Assembly: GCF_008831285.2 (NCBI RefSeq)
Contig: NC_045138.2
Coordinates: forward strand, 10,056,571-10,120,570
DNA length: 64,000 nucleotides
Reading direction: 5' to 3'
DNA from: Nymphaea colorata
Taxonomy: Eukaryota; Streptophyta; Magnoliopsida; Nymphaeales; Nymphaeaceae
The notes under the pieces were generated by a model that had not been told where the DNA came from, ran no database searches, and was given only the letters and a program-made list of their open reading frames with translations. Shown here piece by piece: positions 35,259 through 47,500 of this stretch; within the stretch, counting starts at the first letter, position 1, and each line of letters opens with the position of its first letter. The position numbers were made by a program, and so were the translations under genes.

Positions 35259-35821
35259 AACCAATATTATCCGTATCGTATAGGTCAAAGAAACCTACAC
35301 GATACGCGTGCGTATCGTACGCGTATCGCCCATATCATGTACTGGGGCCATATCGCACGATACGTGCGATACACCGCCGTATCGTACGATATGGGAGTAA
35401 AATTAAAAAGGGCCCGACGGCCCCTTTTTTGCGTGTTCTTTTAAAACCTACGCTCCTATGTCTCTCTTTTCTTGTTTCTAAACACTACATATAGTCTAAA
35501 CAATATATGTTTTGACTTTTGAACTTATGAATTCTGATGTAATCGAATTCTCTTCGGTTGCTTATTATGTTATTTTGAATGTCTGATTTCTTATTTTGGA
35601 ATGTGTTGTTCATACTTCATATACATAAATGTTCCTTTAAATACATTTTTCTTGATTTTTTCTGATTTTTGCTTTTTTTTGGATTTATTATTATTTTTTC
35701 TATTTTTATGATTTTTTAATATTTTTTAAAAATTAAAAAATTAATTTTACGATACGTTACGATACGGCGTATAGGTTGGCCTGACCGATACGCGATACAC
35801 TACGCCTTTGATAACATTGGG
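35259..35821. mobile_element. 560-bp element rich in the CGATACG/CGTATCG palindromic word
   Basis: The ends read ACCAATATTATC on the left and GATAACATTGG on the right, an 11-bp inverted pair with one mismatch. At least nine CGATACG or CGTATCG words cluster at both ends (35268-35385 and 35749-35805) around an AT-rich centre, and GGGCCCGACGGCCCC lies at about 35413. No transposase frame is seen. It resembles a non-autonomous DNA element with subterminal repeats that could bind a transposase. The family is not identified and no target duplication is certain (GGGGAAA on the left, GGGAGAAA on the right). Confidence 0.6.
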
Positions 35822-36179
35822 AGAAACATTAATCCATATCAAGCATGTCAAGAAACATTAAGCCATATAAAGTGCCAAAGAGAGGCAGAGCGAGAGGAAG
35901 AGCAAAAGACAGAGAGAAGGATAATCGCAGGCACAAAAAACGTAAGTGGATGTCATGCACCCATTCTTCCCAAGTGAGCGACAGCGAAAAAAACTGCAGG
36001 TGTCGTTTTTCAGTCTTTTGAGTTGAGGAAAGTTCTCTAAACAATACAAGCCAACAGGGAGCACCATTAACAACACTGGAATAAGCAAAGAAAGTGCAAT
36101 AAATCTTCTGTTACAAGACGAATTAAAGTAGAAATGTGTCTTCTGGGGTGAAACATGTAACCTGCTCTGCTGCAGCAGT

Positions 36180-36520
36180 TATGACTCCACCAAAGGAGTT
36201 GCTATTAGGCAACATAGAGGGAGAGAGAGAGAGAGTCTCTGTTCCATGCCTGAGGAGTGAGGAAAGGTGAAGAAGACGGTGCACTGCTGAGAAGAGAATC
36301 CTGCAGTCGCGATGGAAAAAGGAAGAAGCTGAGAAGAGGACGAAGTCACAAGCTCGCCTGCGAGTACGAAACGGACACCGCGTTCACCGCCTGCCATCGT
36401 CGTTTCGCCGCCTGCCGTCGCCGTTCGCCGCCCGTCGTCGCCGTTCACCACCTGCCCTCGTCGGTCTTCGGTGAAGCATCATGGCTCGTGGGTAAAGAGT
36501 GAAGAGGAAGAAGGCAGTCG
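36180..36520. repeat. GC-rich cassette with a 20-bp minisatellite
   Basis: At about 36382-36465 four diverged copies of a CGCCGCCTGCCGTCG-like unit of about 20 bp follow each other, next to a (GA)n run at 36218-36234. Open frames on both strands reflect composition. It resembles the GC-rich cassettes at 10.1 kb, 41.3 kb and 47.1 kb in texture. Confidence 0.55.
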
Positions 36521-36599
36521 ACGAAACGAAAATAGGGTTCAAAGATTTTAACGTGAAAATGGTTAAAAACTTTAAAATATTATAAAACGTTAAAATTTA

Positions 36600-36735
36600 A
36601 AATGGACAAATTTGGACTTGGTCAAAGTTGACCGAGTCCAAAAATGGTCAAAAATGACCCTGGTTACGTTGACCGTACCCGGTGCTGCGTTGACCGCACC
36701 CGATGCCGTACCGGTACCGGTACCGAGCGGGTACT
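36600..36735. repeat. TTGACC and CCGGTACC tandem words
   Basis: GTTGACCGNACCCG-type words repeat three times, then CCGGTACCGGTACCG. Possibly the subterminal repeat of a degraded DNA element. Confidence 0.6.
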
Positions 36736-38059
36736 CCTTGTCGTGTGACTTAGCTTATAAAGCAAAGTGCTCAGTGCCTCAACCATTCTGGAGACCCTAA
36801 GATATAGCATTCTGGAATAGTAAAACAAAAATGTCAAGTATCCATAGCTGACAAAAAGCAAATCAGGAGATTCAGGATCTCAATTTCATTTATATGTACT
36901 ATAACTAGAACGACAATGGCAGTGGCCAAGAAAACACAGTTGACAACGAATTCATGTTTCATTTTTGCAAGCCAAATTAATGATCATTTTAGCATCAAAA
37001 GCAAACTTCATACTGCAGAGAAGATGTTAACAAGCCACAAAAGAAAGAAGGCATAATATGAATATTTATGCAAATGATTGTAAACGGTTGATCTGACAAA
37101 AGTACATGATATGAATATTAGCCTCGAGAAGGTTAACCTAAACTGGTTAGCAAGACTTGAATAAGTTTGCCCTTTTCACTAAAAGTAGAAGAATATTTTG
37201 ATAATGGCTGACCACAGATGTAGGATAGCACCCAATTTTATACCTCTTCCTGGTATAATATTGCCTCCTGAAGAAGGATGAAATGAGATGTGCATATCAA
37301 GTGCAGCAACATAGAGAGGAACAACATTCTACGCTCTCTTTCGCTGCATTTGCTGTCGTGCAAGACATTACAGCTACAGAATCTACTACTTGGGAGATCA
37401 AATTCCAAGATGAATTTAGAACACTTTAGCATGTCAAATATGGTATACAGTACTGCACCATAGTAGAAGCTCAACTCGTTATTTCTTCAGCTTATATTTT
37501 CATGCATAATATTCCCTTATGAGGTTATTGCATATTCAGCATCTCGCCTTTTGAGTGCCTATATTCTGTCCCATGCACACTCATATTCTGCCAATTTTCT
37601 TGGAGTTTAGTAACTAATAATTTCAGGTTTAGAAAGAAGCATGATTAAGAATGCAATAAGGTCAACGCAACATGACCATTTCTACCGAGCCCCTTTTACA
37701 GTCCTGTATTGAGGCCTAGCCCTTCTGCACTGGTCCTCCAAGGAGTCAACTAGGTTTAGCACTCTTCAACCTATTTTGTTCATCTAATGCCCAATCACAT
37801 GCAGTCTATGGTAGCTACAAGAAAGTTTCCGTATTTAATTGATGCATTTCTTAGTCACTATATAGCTTTGATAAAGTTTACACTCAGTTTATGGTTGAAG
37901 ACCTACTTTGGACACGTCTAGACCATTGTATAAATGAATGGAATTTTATACGTACATACATCAGTGTCCAATAAAAGCAGTCTCTATAGATTTGTGGTGA
38001 GAGAGAGAGAGAGAGAGAGAGACACGCACACAAAGTTTGCAGCTCTAGAATGCAAGCAG
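36736..38059. other. No gene seen
   Basis: AT-rich DNA without recognisable coding content. A (GA)n run lies at 38001-38022. Confidence 0.5.
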
Positions 38060-38398
38060 TGTCTGCACCGAAGTACATGAGAAGGGTTAGAAAATGCAAA
38101 TGCTTTCTCAAGGTTTCTATATGTGATTCATGATCATTATAGTCAAAGAGATAAAATGTGCGTTTGTCTCTAAAAAAAGCTATTTCTTGCACAGAAATTC
38201 ATGAGAAATGTTTCAAAATGCTTTCTCAAGATTTGCATATGTGATTAATGATCATTAAGATCAATCAGGAAACATGTATGTTTCTCTCTAATGAAAGCAG
38301 CCTCTTGCACAGAGATTCAGGAGAAGTGCTGAAAAATGTTACAACATGTGATTACTGATCCTTGTGGCTGACAAGAGAAAATGTGTTTCTAGAGCATA
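38060..38398. repeat. Three diverged tandem units of about 90-125 bp
   Basis: Units near 38060, 38186 and 38306 share TGCACAGANATTCANGAGAA, CTTTCTCAAG, TGTGATTNATGATC and GTTTCTCTCTAA-type words in the same order. Divergence is high, so the tandem event is old. Confidence 0.75.
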
Positions 38399-39900
38399 TC
38401 CTTCCCCTAAGTAGAATGTTCCTAAGAGATGAATAGTATAAAGATCGATTCAAGCTGTTGTACCTGTGCCAAGCTTGTTCATAGCTGAATATTGAGCTTG
38501 ACACAATCATAAACAAAACAAACATACTTTCTATAGTTCACAAAGGATTTGCACTAACCTTTCTTTCTCAAAGCAGACACAAATGATTCTTCTGTTTTAG
38601 TGCTTGTGTAAATCACTGATGGGTTTGGTTTGCTTGGTATTTCACTACAGTAAAATCATTCACAGAAATAAGTTAACTAAACAAATCAAAGAGAATGGGG
38701 CAGAAGACTGTCAGTAAAGTATGTCTTAATGCATATGTGTACACATTTACAAGATTAGAGGAATGTGGCACATGACTTATGCCGCATGAAAAAATAGCAG
38801 TACATGGGCATCTAAAGAGAAGCAAGCATATTGGACATATCCAAGTATGGAAAACTCAGTGAAGACCTTGATGTTAAAGTCAACAGCAAGTAACAAGATT
38901 AATTAATGGAAAGTCGTCCATTTCCATCCTACCATACCTCCAGCACTTGAAGCTGGTGGATGCCTACATCATGATATGCAATCCCCACTCTGTTTTCATA
39001 AAAACCAGTATCTCAACTTAAAAAAATTTTAAAAAAATCAACAAATTTTAATTTATGTGCATTGGATGGCCATGTTCACTAAAATTACAATATTTGCTCC
39101 AATCCAGTGCCACAGTCTTAATAGAAGATCAAGGCTTCATTCTGTGATATTTCATAGTAAACATGCTGCTGTAAAAGTTCAAAGTCATAAAACATGACAG
39201 GGAGCCTAGCTGGATGATTACCGGTGCCCTTGCATGATACATGTCATGTAGACCTGGTCCAATGACAATTAGCCAGTGAGTTAAGAAAAGAGCCGATACA
39301 TCATAGTAAACAATCGGTTTGTAACATAGCAAGATAACTTCAAGAGGATGAGTTGAAACAGTGTCCGGAATGTGATATCAAGAATGAAGCTGAATAGAAA
39401 CTTATTTTATGAGAACATATTTTAGATCAGACACTCTCCGACGCTTGTATTGATATTCTAACAATATAATTAGCTCGATGAGTGTAATAAGACAAGTACA
39501 TGGAGAAAATGCTTTTACATAGAGCAAATGTCGTTAGATAAAGGAAGGTTCGGTAGGACTTGTTTCCTTTTTTCTTATAATCCTCCATAAAATGATTCTG
39601 TTGAAACCAGAGAATGTTACAACAGAGCATTTCACCCGCACTAACAGAGCAGCAAAGCAAAAGAAACAGAAAAAAAGGGCAGCAGAGGTAAACTTCTAAA
39701 TTTCTCTTCTCGTTACAACTGGAAACAAACATACTCTGCATACACCGTATGAAAAATGACACAGTATCACAGACATAATTCCATAACACAACTACCTCGT
39801 ACAGACGACTCTCGCACAAGAGAGGAACTGGCGCAAACGTTTTCCCCAATTTTAGCTTATCAGAAGGAGAAAAACTAACAGCCACTAAAACGGAGAAGAA
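38399..39900. other. No gene recognised
   Basis: The longest open frame (39427-39885, minus strand, 152 codons) has Cys/Phe-rich, low-information composition and no domain. I do not call it a gene. Confidence 0.5.
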
Positions 39901-40115
39901 ACTACATCTTGGAAAATATCCAGCACATCTTTACACACGATTCTGAAATACCTTCCATTAGCAGCACATTCCCCGAAACCAATGATCAATAACTTAAAAC
40001 ACTTTCCCAGCCCATTTTCTCTCTTTGTCTAAGAAAACCGAACTCCGCATCTCGTAGCAAATACGTTAAGGAAAACATCTGGCCACTCTATGAGAAAATG
40101 ATCTTGTTCTTCGCC
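39901..40115. repeat. Duplicate of 2370-2569 plus 3633-3690, without the insertion
   Basis: This copy reads straight through GCAAATACGTTAAGGAAAA (single TTA), where the copy at 2.5 kb carries a 1,063-bp element between two TTAs. It therefore preserves the empty site. Downstream, GAGAAAATGATCTTGTTCTT at about 40090 recurs as GAGAAAACGATCTGGTTCTT near 40304, an older internal repeat. Confidence 0.88.
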
Positions 40116-41137
40116 TTTTTTATCTTCTGTAAAGTCAATTGTCAATCAAGAACGGATAACAGGTTCTCTAACGATCTTCTTTCTTTATCCAAGAATTGGA
40201 GACTCGTAAAGCAGAAATGATCAAAGAAAGGAAGATCGCGGTCAACCTATGCGAAGATATTATGATTCTTTGTTTTCTTGAAGGGAAACTCGGATCAGCG
40301 GACGAGAAAACGATCTGGTTCTTCGCTTTCTTGATCTTTAGCAAAATGATTCGCGGATCGAGGATAAATAGAAATTTCGGAAGGTTACTTATCTACAAAG
40401 CGGAAGCGATTTCCATGTCTTCAAAAGAATAAACATAGTAAAAGCAAAATTCGGCTCAAGCAAGGAGCAGATGTTCTGGTTCTATGATTTGTCCGATCTA
40501 TGATTTTCGCACAGAACTTCGACAAATTGGGCGAGGATCAAGAAAACACCTGAGATTCGAACTCCTCTCGTCGACTCCTTCTGAAGGACCGTTCATTCCC
40601 TTCTCCGGTTCTCCCTCTCCTCTGCGACTTCCTAAAATTGATTTCGAAATGGTCGCCCTCCTTTTTACGGTCCTTCCCGTGTCACAATGTACACCACTTC
40701 CCCCTTGATCAAATGGATCGAGTCAGGTCCAGTTTATAGTTCACAATCATCCAAACCCAGATTTTTTTAATAAACAGCATGTCCTTCCGAGTCCGAAGTA
40801 GGTCAAACAAACACATTAACATTAGAATGGGCTAACCATCTGGGCTCCAAAATAAACGTTATCATTTCATAGATACAACAGACATTAATTAAGACTAATT
40901 AAGTTCCAGCTCCATGTACTTTTCTTTTGGACAGTAAAATGATGGAAAGAGTGAGATTATCACGCCTAGCTAATTTCACTTTTGACATTTTAATGGACTC
41001 ATTGCTCGTACAAAACACTATCTGTCTCCAAAGAAATCATATTTTTAGATGTGTCAGTTTGAATCTCCTTGTCTTCTATATCTCATGTTACATATTCTTT
41101 CATGCTGTTCAATTCACATAATTATTTTTTTCAAATT
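40116..41137. other. Possible minus-strand leader/first exon at 40480-40690; otherwise nothing seen
   Basis: On the minus strand a GA-rich stretch precedes an ATG (about 40597) followed by MNGPSEGVDERSSNLR and a GTGTTT donor-like site. This looks like the start of a plant gene, but no following exon is recognised, so it is only a suggestion. The rest is AT-rich. Confidence 0.25.
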
Positions 41138-41245
41138 AAGGCCCTGTTTGATGCATAGAAAAAATCATGTGCATCGGTTGAAAACTGTACGGGCAAGTGA
41201 ACTTTCACCTATTCACCTCACGACAAATCAAACGCCGTGAAATTT
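41138..41245. mobile_element. Left end of a second GGGCC-type element related to 2570-3632
   Basis: TTA is followed by AGGCCCTGTTTGATGCATAG and an imperfect hairpin ending TGTGCATCGG, the same layout as at 2570. AATCAAACGCC at about 41225 is an inverted match to the terminus, as GCATCAAACGC is in the 2.57-kb copy. CT-rich sequence follows in both. The right end is not located. Confidence 0.5.
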
Positions 41246-41339
41246 CACCTGAAAAACTCGTACGATCGGGTGAAATTTCACGCGGAAAAAAGTCCGACCT
41301 ATTGAGGTCGGACTTTTTCGCGGAGACAAAATTGAGAAC

Positions 41340-42005
41340 CGTTGGGGCTCTCAATTTTTCCCCTCTTTCTCTCGTCGACGCTCCGCTTCCCCACTATCGT
41401 TGTGTCTCCTCCTCCCTCACACTCGATTGTTCCTCTCCTCTCTTGCTGCACAGGTCCTCTCCTCTCTTGCTGTGTTTCCCCTCTCACGCTGCGTCTCCTT
41501 CTCTCTCACTGCATCTCCCCTCTGTCGCTGTGTCTCCTCTCTCGCTCTCTTGTTCCTCACCTTTGCTGCTGCACAAGTCTCTCTCCTCCTCTCTCGCTGC
41601 ATCTCCTCCTCTCTTGCTCTCTTGTTCCTCTCCTCTCTTGTTGCACAGGTCTCTCCTGTCAAACCCAACGTCACCTGCTTGCAGCCCCAGGTGAGCCCTA
41701 TGCGTCTCTTTGTCGCTCTCTCACACGCTTGTTTGGTGAAAACTCATCTTTCCTTTTTTCTGTTTTTCATACGGGTCTCTCCTCTCTCGCTGTGTCTCCT
41801 CCTCTATCGCTGTGTCTCCCCTCTCTCGCTGTGTCTCCTCCTCTCTTGTTCTCTTGTTCCTCTTCTCTCTCGCTGCATAGGTCTTTCCTATCAAACCCAA
41901 CGTCACCCGCTCGCAGCCCCAGGTGAGCCCTATGCGTCTCTTTGTCGCTCTCTCACACACTTGTTTGTTGAAAACATCTTTCCTTTTTTCTGTTTTTCAT
42001 ACACA
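41340..42005. repeat. CT-rich cassette with a 232-bp tandem duplication
   Basis: TCAAACCCAACGTCACC begins at 41659 and again at 41891, and the following about 115 bp are nearly the same in both. The preceding DNA is a degenerate TCTCGCTGTGTCTCCTCC repeat. Long frames in all three plus-strand phases are composition artefacts. GCCCCAGGTGAGCCC contains a donor-like site in each copy, so an old exon/intron border could be duplicated. Confidence 0.8.
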
Positions 42006-43396
42006 GGCCTTCAATACCAACAAGAGATTTGGTCTTATCCCTCTTGAATGCTCCTTTATTCAAGTATACCTCTCACAACATGAAATTTACCCTCCTTTTG
42101 CTTTTAATTTCTGGTTCCTTTCTCGTATGATGGTTTTTTATCTAAGTACAGATTGTTTGGCTTGAAGTTATTCCGTGTTTTCTGTCTCTCTTTGTCTCTG
42201 TAGCTATGTTTTTGATGGTTCACTGTTGTCAAAAGGCACCCACTCCAAGCTAGCTAATAAACCTGAATTTCCCTGCATCCTGTACTTCTTGACATATGAT
42301 TTTTTGCATGATCTCAAATTTTCTGTTGTAGAACAAGAGACTGATTATCATTTTACTTCATTCTGTATATGAAATTGTGAATTTGGATATCATCATTGTG
42401 GTTCTGAGTCATCCAATAAGATTTGAGGCTCTGTTAGCTGTTACTGTCATTTGGGTTCTAGGTTGTCTAGGTTTGGTGAAACGAGGAACCAGCTTTTTTT
42501 GTTCTTGTGGTGGCAAGCCTTTGAGTATGTTACAAGTTGCAACTCTCTGACTTAAGTAAAACTTATACTTGCTGGAAATGTTCTAGATCCCAAAGCAAAA
42601 GGGAAGAAAACAAAAGGAATATAAGTCTTCCCTTCTTTGATTCATATGGAATTTAGTTTTGTTCATAACATTCCTATGAGGCTTTCTCCGGAACGAAGTT
42701 TAAACTCTCACAAATTGACCTTGATTTCCCTTTTTTCCCATTTAATAGACAGTTTATCAAATTGTGGAGCATCATGCATTTTGAGATCATCTCTTCTGGT
42801 GTCCCCACAAGGATTGCTGCTGAGCTTCATTATGGCCTTTGCTTGTTTCTCTTTCTAATTTGGAGATCCAGTTATCCATGTATAGCCCATCAATGTGATC
42901 TTGATTCATAGGATGGATATCTTATGAACCTGTGAGCTTCCTTGTGTAGCTGTTCAAAGGATTGCTCGAGGACTGTAGATAGATGCTAACTCCATCAATC
43001 CCACACTCCAATTAGAAGCTGTGGTTGTCTTTTATGGGGACAAGTTTGTTTCCAGTTTGATTACCAATTGATTGCAGAGATTTTTGTAAAACTAAACTCT
43101 GAGAAGTGATGCCTTTTTAAAGAAAAATAAAAAACACTAATTATATAGCTGGTATTCATAGAACAACACGTTACCAATGTTATCTGATTGTATACATTTC
43201 ACAAATGTTAAGAACCGTCCAAATATGAGCATGCAAGATTACCAACACATTTCAAGAACTGATGCTTAAATTTCTTGGGGTTGTTGTTGATTTCATGTTA
43301 TGTTGAAAAATATTGATTACGAGTCTCAGTCAATTGATGAAATGCCCTTTGATAGTTACAGAGGTTAGCAAATTCTGGTCTTTGACTCTGCCATTT
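42006..43396. other. No gene seen
   Basis: AT-rich, T-rich on the plus strand, with no recognisable protein. It may be the interior of the element starting at 41138. Confidence 0.45.
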
Positions 43397-43700
43397 AGGG
43401 ATGTCAACAGATCCGATATCCGACCGAAACATTTAAAAAAATCAGATATGATAGAACATCCCAATAAAAAATCAGATTGGATATGGATTTAAAAGATGAT
43501 ATCTAATCGAATTTGGATTTGGTTTTAAATAATTATCTGTTTGGATAACACTTTTCTTAATATGATATTCGAATCAGAATCCGAAGTCGCCCATCAGAAT
43601 CCAAGTTCACCCATCTTAATCCTATGGAATCCGAATCAAAAACTATAAATTTGAATCCAACGTCTTTTGAAATTATGGGTTGATGGGTTTTGAACCTGGA
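43397..43700. mobile_element. Fragment of a TAGGGATGTCAA-ended repeat
   Basis: Begins TAGGGATGTCAACAGATCCG and continues with CCGATATCCGA, GGATTTGG and GAATCCGAATC words. The inverted end of a related copy is at 52805-52821. Such TAGGGATGTCAA-started sequences are common plant non-autonomous elements. The other end is not found here. Confidence 0.5.
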
Positions 43701-45640
43701 ACTTAACTAGTTTCGGGCTGTTTTGGCAAAAGCAGTAAACAAGGGAACCAACTTAAATTATTGACAATACAATAACATAAAATCTATACAAAGAATTAAA
43801 CTTTTAAGATTTATCATTCTTCCATAAACCACCCTCTTTGACCCACGTCAATTATCGCTCAGTAGCTGGAAAATGAAGGTTCATAGCCATATTTTCTTTC
43901 TCATGGACCCTAACCCATAATAAATTTGAATCTTATTTTAAGTATATAAGGCCGTAATAAATTATGACATTTGTTAAGTAAATTTCAACTTAAAATGAAG
44001 AAATAAGGTCAAATAAATATAATAGCAAAAAAACTTAATGAAAATAAAAGACTAGTATTTTCGAAACAAAAATAGTATAGCATTAATATATTAAAAAGTT
44101 GAACTTGGTTTATAAGAATAATGATCCATGATTACAATTTGAGGCTATATTTTTTTTAATATGTATTTCTTGTAATTTAGACTCAAAATACATGCTTGAG
44201 ACAATTTCTTTTGTTATCCAAACAAAATTTTAAATTAAAACAGAAAAACATACTTTTAAAAGTTAAATTAATGCAATCAGTTAAACAAAAATTGCTTTAT
44301 TGAAGTGTTTTTTTAACTAACATTGAAATATATACATTTAAAATCAATTTTTTTTAAAATAATAAAAAAATTATTTATTGAATTAACAAAATGGTTGGAT
44401 CAAAACAAACATGGATCTACATGGTTACATGTGAAAATCCAATATCTTTATTGGACTTGCTACCAAATGAATTAGATGCTTAAAAACAAAATTCAGACCC
44501 AAATTTAATCTACTATTTCTTATTTGATCTAGATTGGTAGTCCTTAAATGAATCTGGGTGATCAGTCAATGGGATTCAGCCATTCAGATCTTATCTACCG
44601 AAACTTATTCGATTTCATTTGATTGGTGCAATTCAATTTGAGTTCTAATCCAAAAAAGCCATGTTCAATTCTAGAGCCAATCTTAATGCCCTATGCCAAG
44701 TCCTAAGTATAAATCAAGGTTTTGGATGGATGCATGTGTGAGTCTAAACATTAGAGATATAAATGACAATATGATGCATAATGCTTCATCAGATCTCAGG
44801 TAGTAACTTAATAAGGCTCATAATTGAACCTAAACCACCTGGCCAAGCTGGACCAAACAATCTAGAATGGAAAATTATAAATTCCTAAATTCATAATCAA
44901 AATATTCGACCTAACCATTATAGCGAACATATTTAGGTGATGAGAAGATGTTTATTTTCCAGATTTGATTTATATTTCAAAAATGACATATGTTGACATT
45001 GCAATTCTAGTTGAGCGACACCAAATAGATGCAAGTTAATGAGCGACTTATTGAAAAAAAAAATATGTTTATTTCTTATTGTTGAAGAAAAGGTCAACAG
45101 CCATAGCATATAAAGCAATGGAGTGGGACACCGAAACCTAAACAAATTAAAACATATTTAAACTGTATGACTTTTCAACTTCCTGCTTCCTTTTTTAGGG
45201 TTTTTCTATGGTCTCATAACCTTTTTAAAAATATACTCCGTAGAAAGGCTGCGGGAATTTTCCCAGAATATTATTGACAAGAAATAGTTATATACAGTGA
45301 CAAAAATGGGAGCCTTTAAGGCTCTCGTTCTCTGGGTATAAACACAGAAAGTGCTGCTGACCCTATCCGTGACCTTTCCATTCAAGAAAAAGATCTCTAT
45401 CATTAGATAGAGTAAGTAGATGAATTAACTTCAGCAGCTGCAGCTGGAGGGGAGCTCCCAAGTGCACACATTCGGTTGCCAGGGCCAGATCTGCTGTAGA
45501 ATGAAAACAAAAGGTCTAAATCCATTCCATGTTGACATGATTGCACTGAATAAGAATTGCTTGAGCTACCTCGAAGAATTTCTGCCATACATCGGTAGAG
45601 GGCCCAATTAAGGGCAGCTTCCACCCTACCAGGGTGCCAC
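43701..45640. other. Gene-free AT-rich DNA
   Basis: No gene, RNA or clear repeat is recognised. Confidence 0.5.
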
Positions 45641-45799
45641 CTAGCTACCCCATAGATTGGGGTACCATCTTTATATATCTAACAATGCTGGCGAATCCAG
45701 TGGAACTATGCACACAGGTGACAACCATATGGATGCATAGAGTCCGGCCAAAACCAAGATCCAGGAATAACCTCATGTTGGAGCCGGTCCAGCAAAACC

Positions 45800-47060
45800 C
45801 CGTTTATCTTTCTTTACCAAGACAGAAATGTTCCTGACAAGTTGACTCCTTAGAATCCAGAAAGGCCTCTCTTCCTTCATGCTTCCCACTATTTGGAAGC
45901 TTCCAAATAAACCGCACAAGAAGGTGGTAGCAGTTCTTCCAACATCTCAATAACCATTTTCGTTCTAAACCTGCGCTGGTGCCACTACCACGAACTCGAG
46001 GGACCCCTAAACTTCCCAGTAGTATAGTCCATAATCCTGCGATAAATGTTGCCCTTGAAGAACAGATGCTCCTTGTCCTCGACAGCATTTAGGCAGAGAC
46101 AGCCAAATTGAGGCCCAATCTTTGAGCCCTGCAATCAAGAGGCAGCTTTCCCTCGCATCCCGTATAAAGAGCCCAGCTAGCTCTTGGCAGATGAGAAGCC
46201 GGCCAAATACGCTCCCGCCATTTATCAGCTACCGCATTGGCCCTCATACCTTCGAATGATGCTCTTACGGTCCACAGTCCAGACCAGAATATCCTCCACT
46301 TGGTGATCAAGGGTCCGAAGAGTATTGCTCAAATGACTACAAAAATGTTGAATCCCACTCCATCTCCGAGAAGCATGTCATAGATTGAGATGGATTTGGT
46401 GGCTTCAATGAGTTGAGTATTTCTCACCAGGAATCAGACCTGAAGGGGAAACCATGGCACGCATCAAGCCAGAACTTCGCATGCTCACCATTGTGAACTT
46501 CTTTCTCATTTGATAAGAGATTGAAGCTTTTCCATGCTGCAAAAGTGTGACGCCACGTAGGGGAATGGTTGTTGAAAATTGATCCAGCACAACATTCTCC
46601 CCAAAATGAAGTTGCCACAAGCTCGTTCAATCTTACGCAACACTGAGGGCGGGATCCAAAAGATAAGCCCCCAGTATTTGGGGAATAGGGCTAAGGACGT
46701 AATCCGACCAAAAAGACATGCCCGCATGAGATAACATCTTTTGCCTCCAACATGGTAAATGTTTCCCCACTTTAACAAGCAAAGGGGAGCAGATGCTTTC
46801 AAGGAGATCACTAGTGAGCAACGGCATGCCCAGGTAAGTTAAAATGCTGCATCTGGTAGGACCAACCAAAGGTGGTTGTCATAGCATGGATTCTTGAAGG
46901 TGAAAGATTAAACCCAGTGAAATTGATGATCGAACCTGAGCAGTTCTGAAAGTTAGCGAGACAGCATTGCAAATTTCTTATACTTCGCTTGTTAATCAAC
47001 ACAAAAAGCAAAATGTCGTCTGCATATAATATAGAAGCCACTCGAGGACATGCGCACCCA
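45800..47060 (-). pseudogene. LINE (L1-type) 3' part: reverse transcriptase palm to zf-RVT
   Basis: On the minus strand the frame CPRVASILYADDILLF carries the reverse-transcriptase catalytic YADD. Then come thumb-like stretches (LTYLGMPLLTSD, SYVASHFCS- and AKFWLDACHG-type) in shifting frames. Finally a zinc-knuckle-like zf-RVT region reads CLCLNAVEDKEHLFFKGNIY near 46090. At least four frame changes and several stops are present, so it is dead. Together with 50900-52217 it makes one LINE, interrupted between the SPYLF-type block and YADD. The sequence from 45640 to 45800 may be the LINE 3' tail. LINEs move by target-primed reverse transcription. Confidence 0.85.
45885..45905. repeat. Palindrome TATTTGGAAGCTTCCAAATA
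   Basis: A perfect 20-bp palindrome near the LINE 3' end. Probably chance or structural; recorded for completeness. Confidence 0.6.
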
Positions 47061-47094
47061 ATCTAATCGATTTTTCCATAAAGAGTGTCCACAA

Positions 47095-47500
47095 GACAGG
47101 CTGAACCCTCTGAACAGACGGAACTCCTGCCCCCAACGCGAGCCACCGCCCCCCGTCTCTTCTTCTCCTCCGTCGCCCTGTTTCTCTTCTTCTCCTCCGT
47201 CGCCCGAGCCTTTCTCTTTCTCTCCCCCATCTCTTCTTCTCCGTCGTCGTCTACACGGATTCTATTCGTTTCCTCTTGCTGCAGCTCATCAAAGGGCGTC
47301 CTCGAGCAGCTCCTCAGTAGGGCATTTTCCAGCGGCTCCTGGGCGGTGGCTTGATGGTGATAGTCAATCTCTCTCTCTCTCTCTCTGCTCGTTTTTTCTG
47401 CCCCCTCTCTCCCTCGACCAATTTTCAGCACGCATTTCCAGTGGCGGCAGAGGGGTTTTATGGTGTTCTTCTTCTTCGTGAACCGACCCAGCATCTCCTA
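47095..47500. repeat. CT-rich cassette at the left of the insert
   Basis: TCTTCTTCTCCTCCGTCGCC-type words repeat, followed by a (CT)n run at 47368-47385. It is open in several frames on both strands (e.g. 47063-47494 minus, 47351-47989 plus) and has no recognisable domain. The composition resembles a plant 5' leader. Confidence 0.55.

Noticed and set aside
39427-39885. 152-codon minus-strand frame as a gene
   Set aside because: Cys/Phe/Leu-rich, no domain, no splice or promoter context. Could be chance in AT-rich DNA.
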